Source: a bacterium (lineage in GTDB: Bacteria > Cyanobacteriota > Sericytochromatia > S15B-MN24 > VGJW01). From it: a stretch of DNA of 59,712 bases. Where the stretch lies: positions 1 through 59,712 of the forward strand of contig JAJXWQ010000003.1 in NCBI GenBank assembly GCA_021781555.1, read 5' to 3'. A model generated the notes under the pieces. It saw nothing but the letters and a program-made list of their open reading frames with translations, was not told the DNA's origin and did not search any database. A program made the translations under genes and the position numbers. Shown here piece by piece: positions 1 to 8,933 of the stretch (position 1 is its first letter; each line of letters opens with the position of its first letter).

Positions 1-90
1 TGGAGGAGTCGGGCCAAAGGAGTCAAGCGGGGCCCGGTTGCGCAGCGAAGCGACCGCGCAGAGGGACCCGTTAAAATCGCAGAAGGTATA
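1..90 (+). repeat. Interspersed structured repeat, copy A (cut by window start)
   Basis: First of two tandem copies of the repeat family described under the copy at 15991. It shows the GC-rich hairpin arms and the GCAGCGAAGCG loop core, and its tail reads GTTAAAATCGCAGAAGG instead of the usual GTTCAAACTGC. The left end lies outside the window. Confidence 0.8.
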
Positions 91-190
91 GCTCCCGGAT
101 TGAAAGAGTCGGGCCAAAGGAGTCAAACGGGGCCCGGTTGCGCAGCGAAGCGACCGCGCAGAGGGACCCGTTAAATTGGAAAAGGTATAA
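91..190 (+). repeat. Interspersed structured repeat, copy B
   Basis: Second tandem copy, from GCTCCCGGATTGAA to AAAAGGTATA. Its A/G-rich tail lies directly before the ATG at 195 and supplies the only Shine-Dalgarno-like sequence (AAAGG) for the downstream gene. Confidence 0.8.
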
Positions 191-194
191 ACCG

Positions 195-1718
195 ATGCCA
201 CGCCCACGCACCCGCCGCCCCGCCGGAACCGAGGCCGAGCCCCCCCAGCTTCCGCCCACAGACCCGATCGCCGCAGCCTCGGGCGCCCCCCAAGGGGACG
301 CGCCGGCACGTCCGCGACGGACTCGCAAGGCCAAGATCGAACCCACCATGGCCGCGCCGCCTGGGTCCGATCCCGGAGCCGTGGCGGGTGCCCCCGAGCC
401 TGCCGCCGAGGCTCCCGCCCGCCCGCGGCGCCGGAAGGCCCAGCCCAAGCCCGTCGAATCGGCACCGGAGGGCGCGGCCCGGGCCTCCGAGACCTCACCA
501 GCTGGCCCCCCGCCGCCGCAACCGGCCGGCGCCGCCGCAGAACCTGGCGTGGCCCAGAGCCCTTTGGGCGAAGGCCCACCTTCGCGCAGGCGCCGCGGGC
601 GCGGCTACTGGAGCCGGCGGCGTGAAAAGCGCGAGCAAGCAGCCGCCTCGCCCGAGCAGGCGGTTCCAGGCAGCGAGGAGGTCGCTGCCCAGCGGTCGCA
701 GAAGCGCTCCGGGCGCAAGACCGAGCCCGCCAACCGACCCGACCTGCAACGGCGCAAGGCCGAGGCCGCGTCCGGACGCTCCGAGCGTCGCGCCCAGCAG
801 CAGCAAGCGCGCCGGGAAGAACAGAAGCATCGCCAGCAGGAAGCCCAGGCCCAACGCCGCGCCCAGCAGCAAGCTCGCAAGCGCCCGACCTTCGGCTCGA
901 CCTGGTGGTCGGCCCGCTGGACGGCTGTCCTCGAGACCTTCGGCTGGGCCGCGCGCGTTGCCCGCGGGGCGGAGTACGCCCGCCAGGGCGCGGTGCGGGA
1001 TCTCAACATGGACGAGTGGGGAGTGGTCACGGCCCTGGTACAGGGCTCCCGACCCGAGCCCTACGTGGTCGAGCTCTCGATGGTCCACCTCCCCGACGAG
1101 GTCTGGGAACGCATCCTGGCGGAGATGTCCAACAACGCCCTGCTGGCGGCCAAGCTCCTTGCCGGTGAGATGCCGGAAGACATCGAGGAAGCTTTCTACG
1201 CCGCGGGTATGACGCTGTTCCCCTACGACGGCCAGGAGATCCTTGCGGGCTGCAGTTGCCCCGATCAGGTCAATCCGTGCAAGCACATCGCCGCGGTCTT
1301 CTACACCCTGGCTCAGGAATTCGATCGCGATCCCTTCTTGATCTTCCGGTTCCGGGGGCGGTCCGGCGAGCAGATCGCCGCGGCGCTTCGCGCCCTGCGC
1401 GCCGAGACCGAGACGGTCGAGGAGGACGAGATCCTCCCGGCCACCGACGAGGTGCTGCCGCTCGATCAGTGCCTGGACCGGTTCTGGACCATCCCCGACA
1501 CCCTCCACGCCTTCCGCGTGGCCATCGCCCCGCCAGCGACCCCGGGCGCCGTGCTCCTGCGCCTGGGCCAACCCAACGGCTGGGACGGGGCGCGGGGGTT
1601 CATCTTCACGATGGCACCGTACTATCAGACCCTGTCCGAGAAAGCCCTGGCCGCAGCCTTCGCCGAGGATTCTGCCAGCAATGGCCACGCACTCTCGGTG
1701 CCCGCAGCATCGGCCTGA
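195..1718 (+). CDS. SWIM zinc-finger domain protein
   Basis: Protein of about 507 residues. Roughly the first 230 residues are low-complexity, rich in Pro, Ala, Arg and Gln, with runs such as QQQQARREEQKHRQQ. The C-terminal half is ordered and carries a SWIM zinc finger, CSCPDQVNPCKH (CxC-x6-CxH), near residue 352. SWIM fingers bind DNA or protein; bacterial proteins of this layout usually accompany a Snf2-type helicase, but none is adjacent here. An upstream TTG at 138 keeps the frame but lies inside the repeat, so I prefer ATG 195, with AAAGG upstream. The molecular role is unknown. The gene is convergent with frdB. Confidence 0.8.
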   Translation: MPRPRTRRPAGTEAEPPQLPPTDPIAAASGAPQGDAPARPRRTRKAKIEPTMAAPPGSDPGAVAGAPEPAAEAPARPRRRKAQPKPVESAPEGAARASETSPAGPPPPQPAGAAAEPGVAQSPLGEGPPSRRRRGRGYWSRRREKREQAAASPEQAVPGSEEVAAQRSQKRSGRKTEPANRPDLQRRKAEAASGRSERRAQQQQARREEQKHRQQEAQAQRRAQQQARKRPTFGSTWWSARWTAVLETFGWAARVARGAEYARQGAVRDLNMDEWGVVTALVQGSRPEPYVVELSMVHLPDEVWERILAEMSNNALLAAKLLAGEMPEDIEEAFYAAGMTLFPYDGQEILAGCSCPDQVNPCKHIAAVFYTLAQEFDRDPFLIFRFRGRSGEQIAAALRALRAETETVEEDEILPATDEVLPLDQCLDRFWTIPDTLHAFRVAIAPPATPGAVLLRLGQPNGWDGARGFIFTMAPYYQTLSEKALAAAFAEDSASNGHALSVPAASA

Positions 1719-1732
1719 AGCGGTTTCACCTG

Positions 1733-1836
1733 GACGGAATCGGGCCGCTGGAATCAAACCGGGCCCGGACCGCTCCCGGTCCGGGCCCTGCAGGGGATCC
1801 TTTGCCTCCGATAGCCTCGAGGCTAGAGTGCTCTAG
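1733..1836. repeat. Degenerate remnant of the interspersed repeat
   Basis: Contains GAATCGGGCCGCTGGAATCAAACCGGG and, at the far end, the typical terminal CTAGAGTGCTC followed by CTAG. The middle is replaced by a perfect GC hairpin. The frdB stop codon TAG lies in the terminal CTCTAG. Confidence 0.55.
1761..1788. terminator. GC hairpin between convergent genes
   Basis: GGGCCCGGACC and GGTCCGGGCCC form a perfect 11-bp stem with the 6-nt loop GCTCCC. It lies between the ends of the SWIM gene and frdB. There is no T-tract, so termination is inferred from position and stability. Confidence 0.55.
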
Positions 1837-2570
1837 CTGAAGGCCATCGCCACCATCTTGCGGCGGACGTAGGCGATCTGGGTTTGCAGCGGAAGCTGCT
1901 TGGGACAGACGTCGTGGCAGCCGAGCAACGACATGCAACCGAACACGCCGTCGTCATCGCCGACCAGTTCGTAGAAATCGTCGTCACTGCGGGTGTCGCG
2001 AGGATCGATCTTGAAGCGGGCGATCTTGTTGAGACCGACGGCCCCGACGAAGTCTTCCCGCATCCGCGCCGTGCCGCAACCAGCGACGCAGCAACCGCAC
2101 TCGATGCAGCGGTCGACCTCGTAGAGCTTCTCGGCGAGTTCGGGGTCCATGGGCTCCTCGATCCGGCGCAGGTCGATCTCCTGCTCCTTGGCGTGGACCC
2201 AGGTCTCGAGACGTTCGCTCATCCCGCGCATCCACTTGCCGGTGTTGACCGACAGGTCGCCGATCAGCTCGAAGACCGGGAGCGGCGCGAGCGTGAACTC
2301 GTCACCGAGGTCCTTCGTCAGCTGACGGCAGGTGAGCGCGGGCCGGCCGTTGACCAGCATCGCGCAGCTGCCGCAGATGCCGGCCCGGCAGACGTAATCG
2401 AATTGCAGCGAAGGATCGAGCTTCTCGCGAATCTCGTTGAGCGCGATGAACAGCGTCATCCCGTCCGCTTCCTCGAGTTCGTACGTCTGCATGTGCGGCA
2501 CGCTCTCGGGATCCTGCGGGTTGTACCGCAAGACGCTGATCTTGAGTTTGCGATGCTTTACCTCGTTCAT
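1833..2570 (-). CDS. frdB: Succinate dehydrogenase/fumarate reductase iron-sulfur subunit
   Basis: Subunit B (245 aa) of succinate:quinone oxidoreductase. It passes electrons between the flavin of FrdA and the hemes of FrdC on the cytoplasmic face of the membrane. The plant-type [2Fe-2S] ligands lie in [13 protein letters not shown] and the following PALTC. The C-terminal half has [11 protein letters not shown] for [4Fe-4S] and [12 protein letters not shown] for the [3Fe-4S] region. Length fits Wolinella FrdB. Its ATG overlaps the frdA stop (ATGA), so translation is coupled. It is last in a C-A-B operon, and its TAG stop lies in a repeat remnant. Confidence 0.95.
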   Translation of the reverse strand: MNEVKHRKLKISVLRYNPQDPESVPHMQTYELEEADGMTLFIALNEIREKLDPSLQFDYVCRAGICGSCAMLVNGRPALTCRQLTKDLGDEFTLAPLPVFELIGDLSVNTGKWMRGMSERLETWVHAKEQEIDLRRIEEPMDPELAEKLYEVDRCIECGCCVAGCGTARMREDFVGAVGLNKIARFKIDPRDTRSDDDFYELVGDDDGVFGCMSLLGCHDVCPKQLPLQTQIAYVRRKMVAMAFS

Positions 2571-4552
2571 AGTGGCAACCTCTCATCGATGCGCTCGTTG
2601 CGCCCACGCAGCCGCTCGGGAAGCAGATGCTCGTACGGCATGAGCGCGTCTTGCACCGCGAAACGATCCGCGCCTTCCATCTTCGTCCGGATCTCGTCGA
2701 CCTCCGCCTGGCGCTTGCTGGTGTCGGGGTGGTCGATGTAATCCTTGGCACCGTAACCGCGCCAGCCCGGTGGCAGCTCCATCTTCTTGACGTCGAGCTG
2801 CTCGTATTCGAGCGTCGGCAACGAAGCCGTCTCGTCCTTCCAGGTCGCCAGCGTGCGCTTGAGCCACTGCGCGTCGTCACGCCGCGGGTGATCGACCCGG
2901 AAGTGCGCGCCTCGGCTCTCGGTACGGGTCAATGCTCCGTATGCGATGGCCAGAGCCACCTTGAGCATCTTCTGCGTGCGGTAGGCCGTGACCAGCTCGG
3001 GGTTGGATCCCGTGGACTTGCTCCGCACGCCCAGATTACGGCTCTTCTTGAGCAACTCCTCGAGCTCGGCGACCGCGGACTCCAGCTCGGCCCCGGTGCG
3101 GAAGATGCCGACCTTGTCGGTCATGAGGTCCTGCATGCGAGACCGCAGGCGGGTGGCGTCCTCGGTGCCCTTGCCGTGGAGCAGGTCGTCGATCTTGGCC
3201 TGCTCGCGGGCGACGAACTCGCGGATCAGGCCGGTCGAGACGTCAAGATCGTTCTCGGTCCGATCGCAGAAATCCGCGACGAACTCTCCCACGATCATGC
3301 CTGCGACCACGGTCTCGGCGACCGAGTTCCCACCGAGGCGGTTGAAGCCATGCATGTCCCAGCACGCAGCCTCGCCCGCGGCGAACAGCCCCTTGAGGGT
3401 CGGACTCTCGCCGGTGGGCTTGGTCCGGATTCCGCCCATCGTGTAGTGCTGGCCGGGCCGGATCGGAATCCACTCCTTCACCGGATCGACGCCGTTGAAG
3501 TACTTGGCGATCTCGTACACCTCCCGCAGGTTGTGCTTGATGTGGTGCTCGCCAAGCAGGGTGATGTCGAGCCAGACATGCTCGCCGAACCGCGACCTGG
3601 CCCCCTTGCCCTTGCGGATGTGCTCCTCGATGCGCCGGGAGACGACATCGCGGGAGGCCAGCTCCTTCTTCTCGGGCTCGTAGTCGGGCATGAAACGATG
3701 GCCGTCGACATCCCGCAGCAATCCACCATCGCCGCGAGCCCCTTCGGTGAGCAGGATCGCGGCGGGGAAGATGGGCGTCGGATGGAACTGCACGGCCTCC
3801 ATGTTGCCCAGCGCCGCAGCACCGGTCTCCAGCGCGAGCGCCATGCCCGTGCCCTCGCAGATGACCGCATTGGTGGTCACCCGGTACACGCGGCCCGCAC
3901 CGCCCGTGGCGATGGTCGTCGCCTTGGCAATGTAGGCGACGAGCTCCCCGGTGATGAGGTTGCGCACGACGGCTCCGTGACACCGGCTGCCGTCGTGGAT
4001 GAGCGCCAGCGCCTCGGTCCGCTCGTGGACCGGGATGCCCTCGGCGATCACATGGTCGCTCACGACGAAGAGCATCGAATGGCCCGTGCCGTCCGAAACG
4101 TAGCAGGTACGCCACTTCTTGGTGCCGCCAAAGTCGCGCTGGGCAAGCAGCCCGTGGGCCTCATCGCGCTCGGTGATGGTCACCTTCTCCCCGTTGATGA
4201 TGACCTGGCGATCGCCCTTACGTACGCGGCTCCACGGCACGCCCCAGGCTGCGAGCTCGCGCACGGCCTTGGGCGAGGTGTTGACGAACATGCGCACGAC
4301 GTCCTGGTCGGCGCCCCAGTCGCTGCCGCGAACGGTGTCCCCGAAGTGGATATCCTCGTTGTCCCCCTGGCCCTTGATGACGTTGGCCAGGCTCGCCTGC
4401 ATGCCACCCATGGCCGCGGCCGAGTGCGACCGCTTGGGCGGCACGAGAGAAAGGATGATCGTGTCGTGACCACGGCGCTTGGCGGCGATGGCCACGCGCT
4501 GGCCTGCCAGACCGGCCCCGATCACCAGCACGTCGGTATAAATGACCCTCAT
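2567..4552 (-). CDS. frdA: Succinate dehydrogenase/fumarate reductase flavoprotein subunit
   Basis: Catalytic flavoprotein (661 aa) interconverting succinate and fumarate. The N-terminal FAD-binding motif is [19 protein letters not shown]. The His in [10 protein letters not shown] is at the position of the covalent FAD attachment. EAVQFHPT and the C-terminal capping region are conserved. I start at ATG 4552 (MRVIYTDV), where the Rossmann fold begins; the longer open frame upstream is out of family. The ATG overlaps the end of frdC by 4 bp. Length and gene order match the epsilonproteobacterial-type enzyme. Direction in vivo cannot be read from sequence; oxidation of succinate in the TCA cycle is likely given the isocitrate dehydrogenase at 36653. 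Confidence 0.95.
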   Translation of the reverse strand: MRVIYTDVLVIGAGLAGQRVAIAAKRRGHDTIILSLVPPKRSHSAAAMGGMQASLANVIKGQGDNEDIHFGDTVRGSDWGADQDVVRMFVNTSPKAVRELAAWGVPWSRVRKGDRQVIINGEKVTITERDEAHGLLAQRDFGGTKKWRTCYVSDGTGHSMLFVVSDHVIAEGIPVHERTEALALIHDGSRCHGAVVRNLITGELVAYIAKATTIATGGAGRVYRVTTNAVICEGTGMALALETGAAALGNMEAVQFHPTPIFPAAILLTEGARGDGGLLRDVDGHRFMPDYEPEKKELASRDVVSRRIEEHIRKGKGARSRFGEHVWLDITLLGEHHIKHNLREVYEIAKYFNGVDPVKEWIPIRPGQHYTMGGIRTKPTGESPTLKGLFAAGEAACWDMHGFNRLGGNSVAETVVAGMIVGEFVADFCDRTENDLDVSTGLIREFVAREQAKIDDLLHGKGTEDATRLRSRMQDLMTDKVGIFRTGAELESAVAELEELLKKSRNLGVRSKSTGSNPELVTAYRTQKMLKVALAIAYGALTRTESRGAHFRVDHPRRDDAQWLKRTLATWKDETASLPTLEYEQLDVKKMELPPGWRGYGAKDYIDHPDTSKRQAEVDEIRTKMEGADRFAVQDALMPYEHLLPERLRGRNERIDERLPL

Positions 4553-5388
4553 TGCGCACCTCCCGCTTGCGATGTCGTCGCGGGCTGACCCGCGACCGGA
4601 GCCGCCTGCCCGCCGTGACCAGGCAGCGCGTCCTGTTGCCAGGTAGGAACGTAGCGCTCGCCGTAAATTGGATGAGCCGTGATGCCGATCTTGATGAACG
4701 TCGCCAGGGTTGCAAGCCCGATCGCGAGGAAGAAAACCGTGATCGCCCACTTCAACACCTTGAGACCGTGGCGCGCTTCATCCGGATTGCTTCCACCGAA
4801 CCAGTTCCACTTGACTGAAAGGCGATACAGACCGATGCCGCCGTGAAATTCGACCGCGAGTAGCAGCAGCAGATACAGGGGCCACAAGTGCTGGTCCCAG
4901 ACGCGGAAGGACGACTCGTACGGGCCGATCTTCCCCGGGTTGGACATGATGATGTACAGGTGCACCGAGGCGAGGAAGAACAGGGCAAAGCCGGTGACAA
5001 CCTGCGCGAACCACAGGGACGTATCGCCATGCCGCATCATCGCCATGTGGCCGCGGAAAGTACGGAACTGGCGGTAGTTGATCGGGAACTTGCGCACAGC
5101 CAGGGCCGCGTGCCCGATCACCAGAGCCAACACGACGGCTGCGGCGATCGAGACGATCACCGGGTACCGGTGACCGAAGAAGTAGTACCCCTCGAAGGTC
5201 CTGGCCACGACCCACAGCGCGTTCTTGCCAAACAGGATCGAGGAGACGAAGCCCATGTGAGCCCACATGAAGAGGGCCAGAACCAGGCCGCTCGCGCTCT
5301 GCAGATAGTCGAGCCGCGCCGGCCACCGGCTCCGGCGTGGTCGCTCCACCAGGTCCGAACCGGCAATGACTTCAAGGGTGCGATTCAT
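4549..5388 (-). CDS. frdC: Diheme cytochrome b subunit of succinate:quinone oxidoreductase
   Basis: Membrane anchor of 279 aa with five hydrophobic segments, as in single-subunit diheme (type B) cytochromes. Candidate heme-ligand histidines lie in [41 protein letters not shown] and [10 protein letters not shown]. The C-terminal ~30 residues are a Gly/Ala/Pro-rich tail. ATG 5388 is preceded by GGGAG and starts MNRTLEV. First gene of the frdCAB operon. In Wolinella FrdC and Bacillus SdhC, transfer across the two hemes is linked to proton movement; whether this one is electrogenic depends on residues that need alignment. Confidence 0.88.
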   Translation of the reverse strand: MNRTLEVIAGSDLVERPRRSRWPARLDYLQSASGLVLALFMWAHMGFVSSILFGKNALWVVARTFEGYYFFGHRYPVIVSIAAAVVLALVIGHAALAVRKFPINYRQFRTFRGHMAMMRHGDTSLWFAQVVTGFALFFLASVHLYIIMSNPGKIGPYESSFRVWDQHLWPLYLLLLLAVEFHGGIGLYRLSVKWNWFGGSNPDEARHGLKVLKWAITVFFLAIGLATLATFIKIGITAHPIYGERYVPTWQQDALPGHGGQAAPVAGQPATTSQAGGAQ

Positions 5389-5864
5389 GCAAGATCTCCC
5401 AATGTGTTGTCGGCTACCTCGACGGCAGTCAGGCTTGGACGCGGGCCCGTCCTTCTCGTGCAAGCATCGCTGTCATGCACGCAAGGCCCGGCCAGAATCC
5501 GCCGCGCTAGGGACACCAAAGCCCCGACCCGTCGGATACCACGCAGTGCACCAGGCAATCCCGCGCCGCGGTTCCTTCCCTGGTGGGTAGTGCCGTGGAA
5601 CTGAACGGCACGACCCGCGAGGAACGCGCCGGCCATCAACGGGGGGGCGCATGAGTTCCGCGAGCACGATCTCGTGGGTTCGGGAAAGTTGAAGTGGTGC
5701 ATGCTTCGGACGATGCTCGGTACGATCTTACCAGAGAAGTCGGATAACAGCCGGATCGACCACCGATCTGCTCCGGCGCGACAGCCCGGGGCGTCGCTCA
5801 GCGCGCAGTTCCGGCGTTCCCCTGAACGCTCCTGCGCCGGGATACCCCGGTGGCCTGGTTCGCA
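5389..5864. other. Intergenic region of 476 bp upstream of frdC
   Basis: Lies between the start of frdC and the end of the TPR gene at 5865, both on the minus strand. I see no convincing gene; the short open frames have no recognisable family and no ribosome binding site. It should hold the frd promoter, but I find no good -35/-10 pair. A lone TAAGAT-like hexamer near 5735 (minus strand) is the best candidate. Confidence 0.4.
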
Positions 5865-6584
5865 TCAGCGCACCAGGGCAAGTGCGAAGGTCCAGGGACC
5901 GATCATCCACACCAGACCAGGCTCGAGCTGCATCGCCCGGTTCAGGCAGGCGACAGCCTCGCGCTCCATCCCCCGCGCCCGATACAGCGCGGCGAGGTTG
6001 CGGTAGGGAGCGGCCAGGCTCTCGTCGCGACCGATGGCAGCCCGGAAGCAATCTTCCGGCTCGGAAATCTTGTTTTCCAGCGCGTAGAACGCCCCCAGAT
6101 TGCACGCGGCCCACGCATCGACGCTGGCCTGGGCCGCGGCCAGCTCGAAGCAGCGCCCGGCGTCGTGAAGGTGGCCTTGCGCCGCGTACACGATCCCGAG
6201 GTTGGACGCTGCCTCGGGAAAGGCGCGACGGCGAGTTATCGCCTTTTCGAAGCACTCCTGGCCATCTCTGAGCTGCCCTGCCAGGAGATGGCAAACCCCC
6301 AGATCGGCAACGGGCGCCGCTTCGTGGGGGGCCCATCGCGCCGCCTGGACGAATGCCTCGGTACCGGCAGCGAGAGCGCCGTCCTGGAGTTCGAGCAGGC
6401 CGACGTTGAGCGCCGCAAGCCAGCTCGGGTGCTCGCCACGAGCGGCCTCCCGGAAACAAGCCAGGGCGGCACGGCGATCCCCGCTGGCAAGATGCGCGAA
6501 AGCGAGGCGCAAGGACAAGACGTCGCCCGACAAGGCATCCGGAGACCCGGAAGATTCGGTGGACAACGGGAAGGGTTCGGACAT
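5865..6584 (-). CDS. Tetratricopeptide repeat protein
   Basis: Protein of 239 aa made of about six TPR units. Typical pieces are AALNVGLLELQDGALAAGTE, AASNLGIVYAAQGHLHDAGR and YRNLAALYRARGMEREAVAC. No signal peptide or membrane segment follows the chosen start MSEPFPL, so it is probably a cytoplasmic scaffold. ATG 6584 was chosen because the repeats begin shortly after it; no clear Shine-Dalgarno sequence precedes it. The gene stands alone, divergent from the response regulator at 6816. Partner proteins are unknown. Confidence 0.75.
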   Translation of the reverse strand: MSEPFPLSTESSGSPDALSGDVLSLRLAFAHLASGDRRAALACFREAARGEHPSWLAALNVGLLELQDGALAAGTEAFVQAARWAPHEAAPVADLGVCHLLAGQLRDGQECFEKAITRRRAFPEAASNLGIVYAAQGHLHDAGRCFELAAAQASVDAWAACNLGAFYALENKISEPEDCFRAAIGRDESLAAPYRNLAALYRARGMEREAVACLNRAMQLEPGLVWMIGPWTFALALVR

Positions 6585-6815
6585 GCTTGACGACAAAAAA
6601 TGGTACCATTGATACCGCCCGTAAAGAATTGCTCGCATCCTTCTCGCATCGTGTGAGCAATGGCCACGAATCACCGAACGCTCGTGAAATATTTTGGCAT
6701 CACGCCTGCAAGCTGAAGTTAGAGAGTTGCCCGCAGTATGTGACGATGGGCCGCTTTCCCACGAGGCGATGCTGCCAGCCGGTGCCCATCGTTACCTCGG
6801 AGGTCTTGCCTAGCC

Positions 6816-7520
6816 ATGCCAGAACCTGGTGCCAATATCCTGGTCGTCGAGGACGAGCCCAACGTTCGTGTGCTCCTCGAGGTGCTGCTCACCAAGGAAG
6901 GCTACAAGGTCGTCTCCGCGACCAATGGCGAGGAGGCCCTGAGCCTCATCGATCAGACCCAGCCCGACCTCATCGTGACCGACCTCATGATGGCCAAGAT
7001 GGACGGTTTCGAGCTGACCCGGCGAATTCGCAAGCAACCCAACTTCGATCCCGTGCCCATCTTGATGCTAACCGCCAAGGGAGAGCCGGTCGACAAGTAC
7101 CAGGGGTTTTCGGAGGGTGCCGACGACTACCTCACCAAACCCTTCGATCCCGTCGAGCTGCTGTTCCGGGTCAAGGCGCACCTGCGGCGCAGCAATCCCG
7201 AGCAGAAAGCCGCCGCCAACATCCTGACCGTGGGTGACCTCGTTCTCGACTGTGCCAACTACGAGGCCCGGGTAGGCGAGCGCAAGGCACTCTTGACGCG
7301 CAGCGAGTACGCACTGGTGCACTACCTCGTGACCCACCACGACCACGTGATCTCGAGTCGGGTCCTGCTGTCAGACGCCCTCGGCTATCCGCCCCATGTC
7401 GGATCATCCGATCTCATCCGGACCCACGTCCGCAACATTCGCAAGAAAATCGAGGACGACCCTGCCAATCCCCGGATCGTCCTCAACGTCAGCCGTCACG
7501 GCTACACGATCAAGAGCTGA
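6816..7520 (+). CDS. OmpR/PhoB-family response regulator
   Basis: Two-domain regulator (234 aa). The receiver spans about 5-120: acidic pocket VVEDE, phosphoacceptor Asp in LIVTDLMMAKMDG, MLTAKG with the conserved Thr, and YLTKPF with the conserved Lys. The C-terminal winged helix (about 135-232) has RSEYALVHYL and the DNA-recognition region SDLIRTHVRNIRKKIEDD, ending in the wing HGYTIKS. No histidine kinase is adjacent, so it is an orphan whose signal cannot be inferred. CGGAGGT lies about 11 nt before ATG 6816. Confidence 0.9.
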   Translation: MPEPGANILVVEDEPNVRVLLEVLLTKEGYKVVSATNGEEALSLIDQTQPDLIVTDLMMAKMDGFELTRRIRKQPNFDPVPILMLTAKGEPVDKYQGFSEGADDYLTKPFDPVELLFRVKAHLRRSNPEQKAAANILTVGDLVLDCANYEARVGERKALLTRSEYALVHYLVTHHDHVISSRVLLSDALGYPPHVGSSDLIRTHVRNIRKKIEDDPANPRIVLNVSRHGYTIKS

Positions 7521-7541
7521 TCCGGCCCCGGGGTAAACCCC

Positions 7542-8339
7542 TCATTCAACCCACTCCTCGTGGGTCGCCCAGGCATTGTGGTTGTGGATCGACTCGAAGT
7601 TCTCGCACTCGATCGCAAACCATTCGATGCCAGGTAGCTGGCGCACGAAGAGGATGCAGTCCCGAAGCACATCCTCGACGAACCGTGGGTTGTCGTAAGC
7701 GCGCTCGGTGACCGCCTTCTCGTCTTCGCGCTTGAGCAGGGGATAGACCGGGCAGCTGGCCTGCTCCTCGAGTGCGGCCGCCAGGTCCTCGATCCAGATG
7801 CTCCCGGTACGGTAGCGAATCCGTGCCTTGATGAGGCTGCGCTGGTTATGGGCGCCGTACCGAGAGATCTCCTTGCTGCAGGGGCAAAGCGTCGTCACCG
7901 GAACCTGCACCCCCAAGGTAAAGACGAACGATCCGTCCGCGGCGACCTCCCCCGCGAAGGAGCAGTCGAGATCCGTCGGCGCGACCCGTCCGCTCACCGG
8001 AGCGCGCTTGTCCACGAAGTACTTGAACGCGATGGCCGCCTGCGCCGTACTGGCGTCCAATCTCTTGCAGGCATCCCGCAGGAGATCCTCGAGACCCGCT
8101 CCCGACAGATTGCGGCTGCGCCACTCGGTGAGCAACTCGACGAAGCGGCTCATGTGGGTGCCCTTGAAATGCTCGGGAAGCCCGACCGACAACGAGCAGG
8201 TCGCATGAACGATCTGGTGCCCGCCCGCCTTGTTCGCGACCCGCAGCGGGATGGCGATATCCCGGATTCCCACGCGCTGCAGCGCCACCCCGCGCGCGTC
8301 GGGATGACTCTGGATATCCTCGAGGACGACCTTCGACAT
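7542..8339 (-). CDS. folE2: GTP cyclohydrolase FolE2 (type IB)
   Basis: Enzyme of 265 aa forming 7,8-dihydroneopterin triphosphate from GTP, first step of folate (and queuosine) synthesis. Family features are VGIRDIAIPLRV near the N terminus, HATCSLSVGLPEHFKGTHMSRF and the catalytic Cys in TLCPCSKEIS. FolE2 enzymes can use metals other than zinc and often back up zinc-dependent FolE under zinc limitation; no Zur-like site is visible. It starts 10 nt after the selenocysteine peroxiredoxin and forms an operon with it. Confidence 0.93.
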   Translation of the reverse strand: MSKVVLEDIQSHPDARGVALQRVGIRDIAIPLRVANKAGGHQIVHATCSLSVGLPEHFKGTHMSRFVELLTEWRSRNLSGAGLEDLLRDACKRLDASTAQAAIAFKYFVDKRAPVSGRVAPTDLDCSFAGEVAADGSFVFTLGVQVPVTTLCPCSKEISRYGAHNQRSLIKARIRYRTGSIWIEDLAAALEEQASCPVYPLLKREDEKAVTERAYDNPRFVEDVLRDCILFVRQLPGIEWFAIECENFESIHNHNAWATHEEWVE

Positions 8340-8349
8340 CAGACCTCGC

Positions 8350-8781
8350 TCAGGCCTCGATCATGGTGGCCAGGATCTCGTCCGAGCTGGGCATTCCTTC
8401 CCTGGCAAACCGGATGATGCCATTTTCCACCCCGAAGACGGACCGTTGGATGCCCCCGCTGGCCTTGAGGGCCCCGTAGGCGCCGGCCACCTCCTTGCCC
8501 GCGTCGGACAGCAACACGAAGGGGAAGCCGAGCCTGTCGACGTACCGTGCGTGGGCAGCCGCGGACGCCGGATTGATCCCGACGACCGAGATGCCCGCCT
8601 GCTGGTAACGGTGGAAGTTGTCACGCAACTCCGAAAGCTGCCGGTTTCAGCCAGGGGTGTTGTCAGCGGGATAGAAGACGAGCACGGCCAAGCGGCCGAG
8701 AGCGTCGCTGGCAACGACGCTGCCGTCGCTCGCGGGAAGTCGAAATGCCGGGGCCGCGGCCCCGGACTGGAGAATTGCCAT
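8350..8781 (-). CDS. Peroxiredoxin (Bcp/PrxQ-like) with in-frame TGA read as selenocysteine
   Basis: Thioredoxin-fold peroxidase of 143 residues reducing hydroperoxides. The frame runs from ATG 8781 (MAILQSG) through a TGA at 8649-8647 to a TGA stop at 8352-8350. The internal TGA falls exactly at the peroxidatic cysteine of the PxxxTxxC motif: YPADNTPG-[TGA]-NRQLSELRDNF, where Bcp proteins have TPGC followed by LRD-like residues. Downstream sequence stays in family (VVGINPASAAAHARY, FPFVLLSDAGKEVAGAYGA, RSVFGVENGIIRF). There is no frameshift, and a SECIS-like hairpin follows. No Cys occupies the usual resolving position five residues on. Cotranscribed with folE2. The alternative is a pseudogene or sequencing error, unlikely given intact flanks. 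Confidence 0.85.
8614..8646 (-). promoter_or_regulatory. Candidate bacterial SECIS element
   Basis: Immediately after the in-frame TGA. The upper stem has 7 pairs (minus-strand 8632-8626 with 8620-8614, GGAGUUG with CAACUUC, one G-U). The 5-nt loop CGUGA begins 22 nt after UGA and has G at its second position. A short lower helix is possible between CCGG near the UGA and CCG beyond the stem. These values match published bacterial SECIS rules (loop 16-37 nt from UGA, G among the first two loop bases). Confidence 0.7.
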
Positions 8782-8933
8782 CGCAAACAGGCCCTTGGCA
8801 GCCAGGGTTTCGATCCTGGCGCAGGAGAAATGAAACCGTTCCGGCTGCGGATGTCCTCGGGATTGGATTTCTACGAATTCATGATAACACCCTCGCCTCT
8901 CGTGGAATAAAATGTGGAGAAATGGGGGACGAC

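Noticed and set aside
137-194. TTG 138 as the start of the SWIM protein
   Set aside because: It lies inside the interspersed repeat, whose other copies are non-coding; ATG 195 follows directly with an AAAGG upstream.
2627-4588. Long plus-strand open frame of about 650 codons opposite frdA
   Set aside because: It mirrors frdA codon by codon in GC-rich DNA, has no recognisable family and no ribosome binding site. Many other long antisense frames in the window (e.g. 23252-27070, 19875-22130, 51621-53888 on the minus strand) are shadows of the same kind.
5385-5702. Small minus-strand ORF upstream of frdC
   Set aside because: Basic, low-complexity translation, no SD site, no family resemblance, and it runs into the frdC ribosome binding site.
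8647-8649. Peroxiredoxin split by a stop, taken as a pseudogene or two genes
   Set aside because: No frameshift, both halves in family, the stop sits exactly on the catalytic Cys codon and a SECIS-like hairpin follows; the second half alone would lack the active site.
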